From: Azonexaceae bacterium
GTDB lineage: Bacteria; Pseudomonadota; Gammaproteobacteria; Burkholderiales; Rhodocyclaceae
Direction of reading: 5' to 3'
Assembly (NCBI GenBank): GCA_013335535.1
Contig: JAAXVL010000015.1
Location: forward strand, 1 to 64,000
Length of the DNA stretch: 64,000 bases
In this document: piece by piece, positions 8,748-17,979 of the stretch
Layout: each line of letters begins with the position of its first letter
Numbering within the stretch: position 1 is the stretch's first letter
Position numbers and translations under genes: made by a program
The notes under the pieces: model-generated
Seen by the model: only the letters and a program-made list of their open reading frames with translations
What the model was told of the DNA's origin: nothing
The model's database searches: none

Positions 8748-9220
8748 GCCACCAATTCCTTGTCAAAAATCAGCGCATCCTCGCGCCCGATCACCGCCGG
8801 ATAATAGCCTTTGCGCACGCCAATCTGGTGAAATCCGAAGTGGTGATAGAGCTCGACCGCCCGCTCGTTGGATGGACGGACTTCGAGAAACAGCTTGGTC
8901 GCGCCACCGAGCCGGGCGCACTCCATGGCGTGACGCAGCATCCGCGCGCCGTAGCCCTGCCCCTGGTAACGCTTGCAGATGCCGATGGTCAGCAGATGCG
9001 CCTCGTCAATGACGCGCATGACCACCGAAAAACCGATCAGATCGCCACCGACGCGAAGCACCCAGACGCTGTAGCCGGCCGTCAGCGAATCGGCGAAATT
9101 GCCGCGCGACCAGGGAAAGGTTTGCAGCGTGGCTTCGAGTGCCGCCACCGCATCGAGGTCGCGCTCGTTCATCGGAAAAAATTCGGCCGGGATGTTCAGG
9201 GCGCTCAACTGAGGTTTCAA
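8744..9220 (-). CDS. rimI: Ribosomal protein S18-alanine N-acetyltransferase RimI
   Basis: Up to 158 residues, a GNAT acetyltransferase. The acetyl-CoA site YQGQGYGARML, the stretch FLEVRPSNERAVELYHHFGF and the closing GREDALIF match RimI, which acetylates the N-terminus of ribosomal protein S18. The start is uncertain: TTG 9220 is four bases after the tsaB stop and gives a length near E. coli RimI; ATG 9172 gives a slightly short protein and has no ribosome site. The tsaB-rimI order is common. Confidence 0.9.
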   Translation of the reverse strand: MKPQLSALNIPAEFFPMNERDLDAVAALEATLQTFPWSRGNFADSLTAGYSVWVLRVGGDLIGFSVVMRVIDEAHLLTIGICKRYQGQGYGARMLRHAMECARLGGATKLFLEVRPSNERAVELYHHFGFHQIGVRKGYYPAVIGREDALIFDKELVA

Positions 9221-9223
9221 GGT

Positions 9224-9913
9224 TTAAGCCCGCCCGCCTTCGCTGAGTCGTTCTGCCACCGTCTTGGCCACCTTGTCGCGAATATAGAGCGGCGCGGCCA
9301 GCGCGGCATCGATGCCTTCGCCACGAACGGCAGGCGGTGCCGCCAGGCGGGCGACCGCAGCAGCCGTCGGCATGATGTCTGCCAGCATAACCATGCCGGC
9401 AGTAGTCAGTCGTTCCTGCAAGGCCGGATAGGCGGCGATGGCGTTGCCGCAAGCCGTCCAGCCCGGTTCGGCCGGCAGCATGACCGCATCCGGCGCCGAA
9501 ACGCGAATGTCGCCGTGCAGGACATAAGCGCCGTCAATCAGTTGATAGGCGCCGGCATAAACCTCGCCCATGCGCGCGTCGAGCAGGGCCAGCACGCGCT
9601 CGGTAGCGGCCAGCGCCGCCATCGTTTCGAGACTGGTCACCGGAATCAGCGGCCGATTGGTCGCCACCGCCAGCCCTTGCGCCGCGCCACAGGCAACGCG
9701 CAAGCCGGTAAAGGCGCCGGGACCGACGCCGAAGGCAATCGCGTCAAGTTGCCCGACTTTCACGCCGGCGTCACCCAGTAGTTCGCGGACCAGCGGCAAC
9801 AAGGTTTCGGAATGCGACTTGCCCGGTGGACAGATGCGTTCGGTCACCACGCCATCGCGCCAGAGCGCGCAGGAGCCAAGTTCAGTTGAGGTTTCGAGAG
9901 CGAGGATCAGCAT
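9224..9913 (-). CDS. tsaB: tRNA t6A37 biosynthesis protein TsaB
   Basis: 229 residues of the ASKHA fold. It starts MLILALETSTELGSCAL and carries GVGPGAFTGLRVACGAAQGLA, the TsaB/YeaZ signature. TsaB scaffolds TsaD and TsaE for N6-threonylcarbamoyl-adenosine formation on tRNA. It heads the tsaB-rimI-udg operon. Confidence 0.95.
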   Translation of the reverse strand: MLILALETSTELGSCALWRDGVVTERICPPGKSHSETLLPLVRELLGDAGVKVGQLDAIAFGVGPGAFTGLRVACGAAQGLAVATNRPLIPVTSLETMAALAATERVLALLDARMGEVYAGAYQLIDGAYVLHGDIRVSAPDAVMLPAEPGWTACGNAIAAYPALQERLTTAGMVMLADIMPTAAAVARLAAPPAVRGEGIDAALAAPLYIRDKVAKTVAERLSEGGRA

Positions 9914-9965
9914 GGGCCAGAATTTTACCGGAGGCGCGACACGCTCAGTACAACACTATACCAAT

Positions 9966-10286
9966 TCAATCTCGGCGCCAGCCCCGGCCTTCACCGCGCC
10001 GTTCGCGCTGTTCGCTCCAGCCGCGTTGTTCTCGCTCCTGCCAGCTGCGCTGCTCGCGCATTTCATCGCGCAGGCGGCGGCGGTCTTCCGGCGGCACGTC
10101 GCGCCAGCGCGGAGCGCCTTCCTCGCGGCGAAACTCGCGTTCCTGCTGCCAGTGTTCGCGCATCTGCTGGCGCATTTGCCGACGTTCGTCCGGCGGCAGG
10201 TCGCGCCAGTAGCCCTGCGCCCAGACGCTGCCGGCCGAGCCAAGGAGGCTCAGCAACAACAGGGAGAGGGCGAAAAGACGTTTCAT
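9966..10286 (-). CDS. Small secreted Arg/Glu-rich protein
   Basis: 106 residues. A clear signal peptide (about 1-23, ending SVWAQ) is followed by a highly charged region with a repeated pattern: YWRDLPPDERRQMRQQMREHW then PRWRDVPPEDRRRLRDEMREQ, two units of about 27 residues. It resembles the DUF3106/Spy-like class of periplasmic Arg-rich proteins; function unknown. It stands alone between tsaB and ompR, transcribed away from ompR. Confidence 0.7.
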   Translation of the reverse strand: MKRLFALSLLLLSLLGSAGSVWAQGYWRDLPPDERRQMRQQMREHWQQEREFRREEGAPRWRDVPPEDRRRLRDEMREQRSWQEREQRGWSEQRERRGEGRGWRRD

Positions 10287-10444
10287 GGCAGGCGGGAGGA
10301 TAGCGGTTCAGATGTCACCATTGTCTATCTGACGAGGCCAGGCAAGCGCTTCGAAGTGTAAGAATATGTTTCACGGCCCGCCCCGGCAAAAGCTTGTTAC
10401 CATTTGGCGCGTTCCATTCACTGTCCGCCCTTATCCTTGCCAGC

Positions 10445-11173
10445 ATGAACGAACAACAACACCAACATATTCTCGTCGTCGATGACGACGCCCGCCTGCG
10501 TGACCTGCTCACCCGCTACCTCGGCGAGCAGGGTTTCGAGGTCAAGGCGGCCGCTGACGGCCAGCAGATGGACAAGCTGCGTGCCCGCGAACATTACCAC
10601 CTGATCGTCCTCGATCTCATGATGCCGGGCGAAGATGGTCTGACCATCTGCCGCCGCCTGCGCGGCCAGGGCGACCGCACGCCGATCATCATGCTGACCG
10701 CCAAGGGTGACGAGATCGACCGCATCGTCGGTCTCGAAATGGGCGCCGACGACTACCTGCCCAAACCCTTCAACCCGCGCGAACTGCTTGCCCGCATCCA
10801 CGCTGTCCTGCGCCGCCAGGGCAGCCGCCCGCCCGGCGCGCCGGAGGACGACCAGGAAAAGATCACTTTCGGCAACGTCGAAGTCGATCTCGCCGCCCGC
10901 ACGCTGACTCGCGGCAACGAGCTGCAATCGCTGACCACCGGCGAATTCGCCGTGCTCAAGGTGCTGCTCCAGCATCCGCGCCAGCCGCTGTCGCGTGACA
11001 AGCTCATGACGCTGGCCCGCGGCCGCGAGCAGGGGCCGTTCGACCGCGCCATCGACGTCCAGGTGTCGCGTCTGCGCAAGCTCATCGAAGCCGACCCGGC
11101 CCAGCCGCGCTACCTGCAGACGGTCTGGGGCTTCGGCTACGTCTTCGTGCCGGACGGCGCTGCGAAGGAATAG
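10445..11173 (+). CDS. ompR: Response regulator OmpR
   Basis: 242 residues from ATG 10445, matching E. coli OmpR from its first residues; an upstream in-frame ATG would add 17 residues not seen in the family. Receiver domain with acidic pair D13/D14 and phosphate acceptor D57 (VLDLMMPGEDG), then a winged-helix DNA-binding domain with LARGREQGPFDRAIDVQVSR and the ending VWGFGYVFVPDG. Partner kinase EnvZ begins four bases downstream. It probably controls outer-membrane porins in response to osmolarity, by family knowledge. Confidence 0.97.
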   Translation: MNEQQHQHILVVDDDARLRDLLTRYLGEQGFEVKAAADGQQMDKLRAREHYHLIVLDLMMPGEDGLTICRRLRGQGDRTPIIMLTAKGDEIDRIVGLEMGADDYLPKPFNPRELLARIHAVLRRQGSRPPGAPEDDQEKITFGNVEVDLAARTLTRGNELQSLTTGEFAVLKVLLQHPRQPLSRDKLMTLARGREQGPFDRAIDVQVSRLRKLIEADPAQPRYLQTVWGFGYVFVPDGAAKE

Positions 11174-11177
11174 TTAG

Positions 11178-12482
11178 GTGCTGATGCCGCGCACGCTGCT
11201 GGCGCGCACTTTCCTGCTCCTCGCCCTGCTCGTGCTGCTGACCACGGCCGCGTGGCTCAGCCTGTTTCGCTACATCGATGCCGAACCGCGGGCGCGGGAA
11301 ACCGCGCAGCTGGCCGCTTCGGCCGTCAATCTGATTCGCGCCTCGCTGTTTGCCGCGGCGCCGGACAAGCGCCTCGGCCTGTTCACCGAATTTTCGACGC
11401 GTGAAGGCATCCGCCTGCTGCCGGCCGAACCGGAAGACAAGGTCGAGGCCATGCCCGATTCACGCTTTTTCCGGCTCCTGCAGCGCGAGCTCAACACTCG
11501 CCTGGGCGATCACACGCGGATTGCCGCGAGCGTCGATGGGGTGACCGGCTTCTGGGTCAGTTTCCGTCTGGACGATGCCGACGATGAAGAATACTGGCTG
11601 GTCCTGCCGCGCGACCGCGCTGCCCGCGATTTCGCCAGCCACTGGCTGCTCTGGGGCCTGCTTGCCGTGGCGCTGGCCATGGCGGTCGCCTGGCTCATCG
11701 CCTCGCGCATCAGCCGGCCGCTCAAAGCCATGGCGAAATCGGCCGAAACGGTCGGACGCGGCCAGACGCCGGCGCCGCTACCCGAGGATGGCGCCGAAGA
11801 ACTGAGCCGGCTGGCCGTCGCCTTCAACACCATGGCGGCCGATCTCGAACGCCATGAAAAGGACAGATCCGAAGTGCTGGCCGGCATCTCGCACGACCTG
11901 CGTACCCCACTCACCCGGCTGCGTCTGGAGGCCGAAATGAGCGTCGCCGACAGCGCCCGGCAGGCGGTGGTGGCCGACATCGAGCAGATGGAAGCGGTAA
12001 TTTCCCAGTTCATGGATTACGCCCGGACTGAATCCGGCGAGGCCGCGGTAATGACTGATCTTGGCGACCTCCTGTCGGGCGTTGCCGAGCGCCAGCGCTA
12101 CGTTGGCCACGCCCTGACCACCGCCATCGGCCCCCTGCCCGAAACAATGCTGCGCCCCAAGGCGATCACCCGTGCCGTGACCAATCTGATCGACAATGCG
12201 GTCAAATACGGCGGCGGCGAGATCACCCTGTCCGCGGCCACGGTCAACGGGGAAATTTGCCTGGAAATCACGGATCGCGGACCGGGCATTCCGCCGGACG
12301 AAATCGAGCGCCTCAAACGCCCCTTCACCCGGCTCGAGAACGCCCGCACCGACGCTACCGGCACCGGGCTCGGGCTGGCCATCGTCGAGCGCATTGCCCG
12401 GCTGCATGAAGGAAGGTTCGATCTGCTGCCTAATCCAGGCGGCGGCCTGCTTGTTCGCCTGGTGCTGCCAATCAGGTCCTGA
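11178..12482 (+). CDS. envZ: Osmosensor histidine kinase EnvZ
   Basis: 434 residues from GTG 11178, which has AAGGA about eight bases ahead; ATG 11184 is the alternative. Membrane segments at about 10-30 and 153-175 flank a periplasmic domain. HAMP linker 176-228, phospho-acceptor H239 in GISHDLRTPLTRLR, then an ATPase domain with the N-box NLIDNAVKYG and glycine-rich DRGPGIPP and GTGLGLAIV. Its last 11 bases overlap the 3' end of the convergent thpR. The stretch encoding TVNGEICLEI holds a degenerate copy of the dispersed repeat. Confidence 0.96.
   Translation: MLMPRTLLARTFLLLALLVLLTTAAWLSLFRYIDAEPRARETAQLAASAVNLIRASLFAAAPDKRLGLFTEFSTREGIRLLPAEPEDKVEAMPDSRFFRLLQRELNTRLGDHTRIAASVDGVTGFWVSFRLDDADDEEYWLVLPRDRAARDFASHWLLWGLLAVALAMAVAWLIASRISRPLKAMAKSAETVGRGQTPAPLPEDGAEELSRLAVAFNTMAADLERHEKDRSEVLAGISHDLRTPLTRLRLEAEMSVADSARQAVVADIEQMEAVISQFMDYARTESGEAAVMTDLGDLLSGVAERQRYVGHALTTAIGPLPETMLRPKAITRAVTNLIDNAVKYGGGEITLSAATVNGEICLEITDRGPGIPPDEIERLKRPFTRLENARTDATGTGLGLAIVERIARLHEGRFDLLPNPGGGLLVRLVLPIRS
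12238..12270 (+). repeat. Dispersed repeat, degenerate copy inside envZ
   Basis: CCACGGTCAACGGGGAAATT, then TGCCTGGAAATCA. The first 11 bases are exact and the A-tracts are eroded. It lies in the ATPase domain between two strands. It could be codon coincidence. Confidence 0.4.
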
Positions 12483-13068
12483 CGCCTGCAGTCAGCGGGA
12501 ATTCCGCAATTATCCGGTAGGACGAGCCGAGCGCCGAGAGCGTCGAGCGCACCAGCACGAAACGGTCATTGCGCCAGGTAAAGGATTCAATCGACGGCAG
12601 CGGGTCGCGCACGGATGGCGCTGTGACCTCCGGAACACGGCGGACCAGCGTAACGTGCGGGGCGAAATCCCGGCCCTCGCCCCCCACCCTGAATCCAGCC
12701 CGCGCCAGAGCCATGCGCAACTGGCTGGAAAGCGCGTCGAGCGAGGCTGCAGGGGTCTTGCATCCGGCCCACAGCAAATGGTTGTGCGACCAGAAACCGA
12801 GCTGATCGATGTTGATGGCGAACGGCTCGACAGCGACGTTGGCAGCGGCCATCGACAGCTCGGGCAAACGCGCTTCGGGGATGTTGCCGAGAAAGGCGAG
12901 CGTCAGATGAATGGTGTCGCGGCGGGTGGCCCGGCCGCCAAACGACTGGGCGGCGTCGTGGGCAATATTGCCGAGCCGCTCGGCCACTTCCGGCGACGGC
13001 CAGAGGGCGAAGAAAACTCTGGCCGTGGCCGGTTTGGATTGTTTCTGGTTTCGGCGCTCAGCCGACAC
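12472..13068 (-). CDS. thpR: RNA 2',3'-cyclic phosphodiesterase ThpR (LigT)
   Basis: 198 residues from GTG 13068, with GGTGGA just ahead; the frame is open further upstream but that part is the ispF coding region. Both HxTx motifs of the 2H phosphoesterase family are present, HLTLAFLG and HVTLVRR, as is the N-terminal RVFFALWP. It hydrolyses RNA 2',3'-cyclic phosphate ends; the physiological role is unsettled. It overlaps the end of ispF by 11 bases and convergently overlaps envZ by 11 bases. Confidence 0.92.
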   Translation of the reverse strand: MSAERRNQKQSKPATARVFFALWPSPEVAERLGNIAHDAAQSFGGRATRRDTIHLTLAFLGNIPEARLPELSMAAANVAVEPFAINIDQLGFWSHNHLLWAGCKTPAASLDALSSQLRMALARAGFRVGGEGRDFAPHVTLVRRVPEVTAPSVRDPLPSIESFTWRNDRFVLVRSTLSALGSSYRIIAEFPLTAGVRT

Positions 13069-13552
13069 GTTCCACCAGCGCGATAGCCTGCGCTTCGATG
13101 GCTTCCTCGCGGCCGAGGTAGCCAAGGCGCTCGTTGGTCTTGCCCTTGATATTGACGCAGTCGGTGGCAATGCCGAGGTCGGCGGCGACGTTGGCGACCA
13201 TCGCGGCGGCGTGCGGGGCGAGCTTGGGTTGCTGGGCGATCAGCGTCGCATCGACATTGACCGGCCGCCAGCCGCGTTCGGCCAGCAGGGCGACGGCGGC
13301 ACGGAGCAGGACGCGGCTGTCGGCGCCTTTGTAGCGCGGGTCGGTATCGGGAAAATGGCGGCCGATGTCGCCGAGTGCAACAGCACCGAGTAGCGCATCG
13401 GTGATGGCATGGAGCAGCGCATCGGCATCGGAATGGCCAAGCAGGCCCGTCGCATGCGGAATCTCGACGCCGCCGAGGATCAGCTTGCGGCCTTCGACCA
13501 GCTTGTGCACATCGTAGCCTTGCCCGACGCGTAAATTGATAGTCGTGCTCAT
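13058..13552 (-). CDS. ispF: 2-C-methyl-D-erythritol 2,4-cyclodiphosphate synthase
   Basis: 164 residues. Fifth step of the MEP isoprenoid pathway, a trimeric zinc enzyme. Zinc-site motif GYDVHKL, then [22 protein letters not shown] and [11 protein letters not shown] are all present. ATG 13552 overlaps the ispD stop (ATGA); the open frame further upstream lies within ispD and is not part of the protein. Confidence 0.97.
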   Translation of the reverse strand: MSTTINLRVGQGYDVHKLVEGRKLILGGVEIPHATGLLGHSDADALLHAITDALLGAVALGDIGRHFPDTDPRYKGADSRVLLRAAVALLAERGWRPVNVDATLIAQQPKLAPHAAAMVANVAADLGIATDCVNIKGKTNERLGYLGREEAIEAQAIALVERVG

Positions 13553-14235
13553 TTGCGTGCTCTCAGAATCATCGCGGCCAAGGCGAGGTCGGCCGGATAG
13601 GTGACTTTCAGATTGGTCGAATCGCCACGCACGAGCTTCGGCTTGAGGCCCATGGCCTCGATGGCACCGGCTTCGTCGGTGACGGCCATTTCGTTTTTGA
13701 GCGATTTTTCCAGTTGACCGTGGCGAAACATCTGCGGCGTCTGCGCCTGCCATAAACCGTCGCGCGGTTCGGTGGCGGCGACGCGCTGTTCGGCATCGGC
13801 TCGCTTGATCGTATCCGCAACCGGCACGGCGAGAATGCCGCCGACCGGATCGTCGGCCAGTTCGTCGAACAGCGCGGCGAGCATGGCCGCCGACAGGCAG
13901 GGCCGCGCCGCATCGTGCACGAGAATCCAGTCATCGTCGGTGGCGACCATCGCCGCGGCACGCAGACCGTTGCTCACGCTTTCCGCCCGCGTCGCCCCAC
14001 CACAGCGCACGGTTTCCAGCTTGGGACCGAGTTCGCTCCAGTCGAAGCGTGGCCACCACGGGTCGTCCGGGGCCAGCACGACCCAGACGCGTTCGATGTC
14101 CGGACAGGCGGTCAGGGCCTTGAGGGTATGGAAAATCAGCGGGCGACCGAGCAGGTCGAGATACTGTTTCGGCTTCTCACTACCGAAGCGGGAACCGCTG
14201 CCGGCAGCGGGAACGATTGCGTAATGGCGTGGCAT
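13549..14235 (-). CDS. ispD: 2-C-methyl-D-erythritol 4-phosphate cytidylyltransferase
   Basis: 228 residues. Third step of the MEP pathway: it joins CTP and MEP. CTP-binding [17 protein letters not shown], then VHDAARPCL and [11 protein letters not shown] are typical. The segment [14 protein letters not shown] just before TDEAG is encoded by a copy of the dispersed repeat. Other IspDs have a helix of varied sequence here, so the repeat appears to be tolerated in a functional enzyme. Confidence 0.97.
   Translation of the reverse strand: MPRHYAIVPAAGSGSRFGSEKPKQYLDLLGRPLIFHTLKALTACPDIERVWVVLAPDDPWWPRFDWSELGPKLETVRCGGATRAESVSNGLRAAAMVATDDDWILVHDAARPCLSAAMLAALFDELADDPVGGILAVPVADTIKRADAEQRVAATEPRDGLWQAQTPQMFRHGQLEKSLKNEMAVTDEAGAIEAMGLKPKLVRGDSTNLKVTYPADLALAAMILRARK
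13690..13723 (-). repeat. Dispersed ~35-bp repeat, copy 4 (inside ispD)
   Basis: On the minus strand: CCACGGTCAACTGGAAAAAT, then CGCTCAAAAACGAA. It is translated within IspD as [11 protein letters not shown]. Confidence 0.8.
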
Positions 14236-14276
14236 GGCTTAATTTTACTTAAGAACCATCGCAAATGAGGATTCCT

Positions 14277-15533
14277 ATGAGCTTCGTGGTCCCCGAACTG
14301 GCCGCCCCCGTCGAGGCATTTGGCACGGCGCTCGGCATCGGCCTGCTCATCGGCATGGAGCGCGAGCGGCGTCCGGACGCCTCGGCCGGCCTGCGCACCT
14401 TTGCGCTGGTCGCCATGCTTGGCTGCCTGTTTGCCTTGCTCGGCGAAAAAACCGGTGGGCCGTGGGTATTGGTCGCCGGACTGCTCGTCATCTCAGGCAG
14501 CATGATCGCCTCGAATTTTTCCGCCCAGCAGGAAGAGCAATACCGCGGCTTCACGTCCGAAGCGGCCATCATCGTCACCTACGGGCTCGGTGCCGCCGTC
14601 TGGTTCGGCTATTCGACGCTGGCCGTCATGCTCGCCATCACGACGACCATACTGCTTTATTTCAAGGCCGAACTGCGCCAGTTCAGCGAACGGACAACGC
14701 CCAAAGACATCAACTCCATCCTGCAGTTCGCCGTACTCTCGCTGGTCATTCTGCCCATCCTGCCGAGCGAGGATTTCGGGCCATACAACGCGATCAATCC
14801 GCGCCAGGTCTGGTACATGGTCGTGCTGATCTCCGGCCTCGCCCTGTCCGGCTATCTCGCCCTGCGCATCGTCGGCGCCCGCCACGGTGCGGCGCTGCTC
14901 GGCATTTTCGGCGGACTGGCCTCGTCGACCGCAACCACCATGATGTTTTCGCGCCACGCCCGCGATCATGCCAACCTGATCCATATGTCGGCCATCGTCA
15001 TCCTGATCGCCAACGTCATGGTCATGATCCGCCTGTGGCTGGTCGCCAGCGTCGTCGCCCCCGGCTTGGCAATGCCCATCGCCATCGTTTTCGCCTGCGG
15101 CATCGTCCCCGGCGTGCTGATGTCCCTGTATCGCTGGAAGGTGCTCAGCGATGCCGGCCCGCTGCCCATGCCCGAAGTCAAGAATCCGACCGAAATGCGC
15201 ACAGCCATTTCCTTCGGCCTGCTCTACGCCATCGTCCTGCTCGCCTCGGCCTGGCTACAGGACATTGCCGGTAGCAGCGGCCTCTACATCGTCGCGCTGG
15301 TCTCGGGCCTGACCGATGCCGACGCCAGCGTCCTGTCCACCCTGCGCATGTTCAATCTCGACAAGGTGGTCAGCGGCGATGCCGTCATCGCCGTCACGCT
15401 GGCGCTGCTTGCCAACCTGCTGTTCAAGATCGGCCTGGTCGTCAGCATCGGCGGCGGCAAACTGGCCCGCCACGCCCTGCCCGGCCTGTTCGCCATCGGT
15501 GGCGGCATGGCGGCCGGGCTGATGATTATTTGA
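14277..15533 (+). CDS. MgtC/DUF4010 family membrane protein
   Basis: 418 residues from ATG 14277, with GAGGA six bases ahead; ATG 14265 would add four residues. The N-terminus has an MgtC-like fold (ALGIGLLIGMERERR, then AGLRTFALVAMLGCLFALLGE). The rest is the DUF4010 membrane domain, with about ten to twelve membrane segments in all and SSTATTMMFSRHAR near the middle. Function unknown. The gene ends ten bases before the Memo gene, so it is likely the first gene of that operon. Confidence 0.85.
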   Translation: MSFVVPELAAPVEAFGTALGIGLLIGMERERRPDASAGLRTFALVAMLGCLFALLGEKTGGPWVLVAGLLVISGSMIASNFSAQQEEQYRGFTSEAAIIVTYGLGAAVWFGYSTLAVMLAITTTILLYFKAELRQFSERTTPKDINSILQFAVLSLVILPILPSEDFGPYNAINPRQVWYMVVLISGLALSGYLALRIVGARHGAALLGIFGGLASSTATTMMFSRHARDHANLIHMSAIVILIANVMVMIRLWLVASVVAPGLAMPIAIVFACGIVPGVLMSLYRWKVLSDAGPLPMPEVKNPTEMRTAISFGLLYAIVLLASAWLQDIAGSSGLYIVALVSGLTDADASVLSTLRMFNLDKVVSGDAVIAVTLALLANLLFKIGLVVSIGGGKLARHALPGLFAIGGGMAAGLMII

Positions 15534-15543
15534 GGAGACGACC

Positions 15544-16347
15544 ATGCTCAACACCCGTCCTCCCGCCGTTGCCGGCGCCTTCTACCCCGGCGATCCGGCA
15601 GCACTTTCGGAAACCGTCGACCAACTGCTCGCCGAGGCCGAATCCGCATCCGGCAAGCAGCCCAAGGCCCTGATCGTGCCTCACGCCGGCTACGTCTATT
15701 CCGGCTCGACCGCCGCCACAGCCTACGCCACGCTGGCGCCATGGGCGACGACCATCCATCGGGTGATCCTGCTCGGCCCGACCCACCGGGTTGCCGTCGA
15801 CGGCATCGCCCTGCCCGAGGCCGAGGCGTTTTCAACGCCGCTCGGCACCATCCGTCTCGACGCCCAGGCCATCGCCGCCATCGCCGACCTGCCGCAGATC
15901 GTCTTCAGCGACCATGTTCATGCCTTCGAACATTCGCTGGAGGTGCATCTGCCCTTCCTGCAGCGCGTGCTGGATCATTTCACGCTGGTCCCGCTGGCTG
16001 TCGGTCACGCTTCGCCGGAGGCCGTGGCCGACGTTCTCGACCGCCTGTGGGGCGGGCCGGAAACACTGATCGTCGTCAGCTCCGACCTCTCGCACTTCCT
16101 GCCCTACGCCACGGCCCAGCGCATCGATGGCGACACCTGCCGGCATATCGCCCAGTTCGATACCCGCATCCATCCCGAACAGGCCTGCGGTGCCTACCCG
16201 ATCAACGGCCTGCTGCTCGCCGCCAGCCAGCGCGGCCTGACGCCGAAGCTGCTCGACCTGTGCAATTCCGGCGACACGGCTGGCGACAGGAGTCGTGTCG
16301 TCGGCTACGCCGCCTTTTCCTTCACCGAGGCGAGCGATCATGCCTGA
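15544..16347 (+). CDS. amrB: AmmeMemoRadiSam system protein B (Memo-like)
   Basis: 267 residues of the Memo family, related in fold to class III extradiol dioxygenases. PPAVAGAFYPGDPAAL, PHAGYVYSG, LGPTHRVAVDG, EHSLEVHLPFL and SSDLSHFLPY are all family stretches; the histidines in PHAGY, HSLEVH and DLSH are the likely metal-site positions. It belongs to a three-gene set whose biochemical function is not established. A GAGG ribosome site precedes the ATG, and its stop overlaps the start of the AMMECR1 gene by eight bases. Confidence 0.93.
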   Translation: MLNTRPPAVAGAFYPGDPAALSETVDQLLAEAESASGKQPKALIVPHAGYVYSGSTAATAYATLAPWATTIHRVILLGPTHRVAVDGIALPEAEAFSTPLGTIRLDAQAIAAIADLPQIVFSDHVHAFEHSLEVHLPFLQRVLDHFTLVPLAVGHASPEAVADVLDRLWGGPETLIVVSSDLSHFLPYATAQRIDGDTCRHIAQFDTRIHPEQACGAYPINGLLLAASQRGLTPKLLDLCNSGDTAGDRSRVVGYAAFSFTEASDHA

Positions 16348-16888
16348 CCTCGGCACAACTTTGCTGACGCTGGCCCGTAGCGCCATTTCGGCTCACTTCG
16401 GCCTGGCCAAAAAACCTGCGGACGACTGCCCCGAATTGCACAAACCGGGCGCCACCTTCGTCACGCTGACCCAACACGGCGACCTGCGCGGCTGCATTGG
16501 CAGCCTCGAAGCCTGGCGACCGTTGACGCAGGATGTTCAGGAAAACGCGCTGGCTGCCGCCTTTCGCGACCCGCGTTTCGAACCGCTGACGGCCGACGAG
16601 TTGCCGGTCACCCGCGTCGAAGTCTCGCTGCTGACGCCGCCCGAGCCGATATTTTTTACCAGCGAGGCCGATGCCCTGGCCCAGCTTCGCCCGGGTATCG
16701 ACGGCGTGATCTTCACCGCCGGCCATCGTCGTTCGACTTTCCTGCCGCAGGTCTGGGAACAACTACCCGGTCCGGCCAGCTTCATGGCCCACCTCAAGCA
16801 GAAGGCCGGGCTGCCAGCCAATTACTGGGGCTCGGATGTCCATCTCGAACGCTACAACGTCAAGAAATGGAAGGAGGCAGCACCATGA
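16340..16888 (+). CDS. amrA: AmmeMemoRadiSam system protein A (AMMECR1-like)
   Basis: 182 residues from ATG 16340; the open frame upstream is Memo coding sequence. The AMMECR1 signature LRGCIGSLE is present, along with ENALAAAFRDPRFEPL and FLPQVWEQLP near the C-terminus. The family is conserved from archaea to humans and its reaction is unknown. It overlaps Memo by eight bases and the radical SAM gene by four (ATGA). Confidence 0.93.
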   Translation: MPDLGTTLLTLARSAISAHFGLAKKPADDCPELHKPGATFVTLTQHGDLRGCIGSLEAWRPLTQDVQENALAAAFRDPRFEPLTADELPVTRVEVSLLTPPEPIFFTSEADALAQLRPGIDGVIFTAGHRRSTFLPQVWEQLPGPASFMAHLKQKAGLPANYWGSDVHLERYNVKKWKEAAP

Positions 16889-17979
16889 GCCAGCCCGAAT
16901 CCCTCTTCCCCGGCCGCTGGTGGCACGCCTTGCCCGATGGCCGCGTCCAGTGCGACCTCTGCCCGCGCGACTGCCAGCTGCACGAAGGCCAGCGCGGAGC
17001 TTGTTTCGTCCGCCAGATGGTCAATGGCGCCATGCAATTGACGACCTATGGCCGCTCTTCCGGTTTCTGCATCGATCCCGTCGAGAAAAAACCGCTCAAC
17101 CATTTCTATCCGGGAAGCAGCATCCTGTCCTTCGGCACCGCCGGCTGCAACCTGGCCTGCAAGTTCTGCCAGAACTGGGACATTTCCAAGTCGAAAGACA
17201 TGGACCGCCTGATGGACAGCGCCAGCCCGCAAGCGATTGCCACGGCTGCCCGCCGCTACGGGGCCGATGCGGTGGCCTACACCTACAACGACCCGGTCAT
17301 CTTCGCCGAGTACGCCATCGACACGGCGCTCGCCTGCCGCGAGCAGGGCATCCGCAATGTTGCCGTGACCGCCGGCTACATCCACCCGGCACCGGCCCGC
17401 GAGCTTTTCGCCGTCATGGATGCCGCCAACGTCGATCTCAAGGCATTTACCGAAGATTTCTACCACAAGCTCTGCGTCGGCCACCTGCAACCGGTGCTCG
17501 ACACGCTGGCCTACATCCATCACGAAACCGATTGCTGGCTGGAAATCACCACGCTGCTCATTCCCGGCCAGAACGACAGCGCGCACGAGATCAACGAACT
17601 GGCCACCTGGGTCGCCCGCGAACTCGGGCCGGACGTGCCGCTGCATTTTTCCGCCTTCCACCCCGACTGGAAGATGGACAACCTTCCGCCGACGCCGCCT
17701 GCAACGCTCATTCAGGCGCGGCGTATCGCCCTCGACGCCGGCCTGCACCACGTCTTCACCGGCAACGTTCATGATCCGGAAGGCGGCACCACCTTCTGCC
17801 CGAGTTGCCATGCCGCGCTGATCGTTCGCGACTGGTACGACATCCAGCGCTACGACCTCACGCCGGAAGGCCGTTGTCCGCACTGCCAGACCGCCATCGC
17901 CGGCCGCTTCGGCAAGATGCTCGGCCGCGACGGAAAAGCCTTTGGGCCGAACCGCATTCCTGTCCATCTCGCGGCATGA
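16885..17979 (+). CDS. amrS: AmmeMemoRadiSam system radical SAM enzyme
   Basis: 364 residues from ATG 16885, with a strong AAGGAGG seven bases ahead. The radical SAM cluster motif CxxxCxxC is C88, C92, C95 (CNLACKFC). An N-terminal cysteine set (C23, C26, C30, C40; CDLCPRDC then GAC) and a C-terminal zinc-ribbon-like pair (CPSC and CPHC) are typical of the AmrS/PflA-like family. The substrate is unknown; by context it acts with the Memo and AMMECR1 proteins. The stop overlaps the next start (ATGA). Confidence 0.94.
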   Translation: MSQPESLFPGRWWHALPDGRVQCDLCPRDCQLHEGQRGACFVRQMVNGAMQLTTYGRSSGFCIDPVEKKPLNHFYPGSSILSFGTAGCNLACKFCQNWDISKSKDMDRLMDSASPQAIATAARRYGADAVAYTYNDPVIFAEYAIDTALACREQGIRNVAVTAGYIHPAPARELFAVMDAANVDLKAFTEDFYHKLCVGHLQPVLDTLAYIHHETDCWLEITTLLIPGQNDSAHEINELATWVARELGPDVPLHFSAFHPDWKMDNLPPTPPATLIQARRIALDAGLHHVFTGNVHDPEGGTTFCPSCHAALIVRDWYDIQRYDLTPEGRCPHCQTAIAGRFGKMLGRDGKAFGPNRIPVHLAA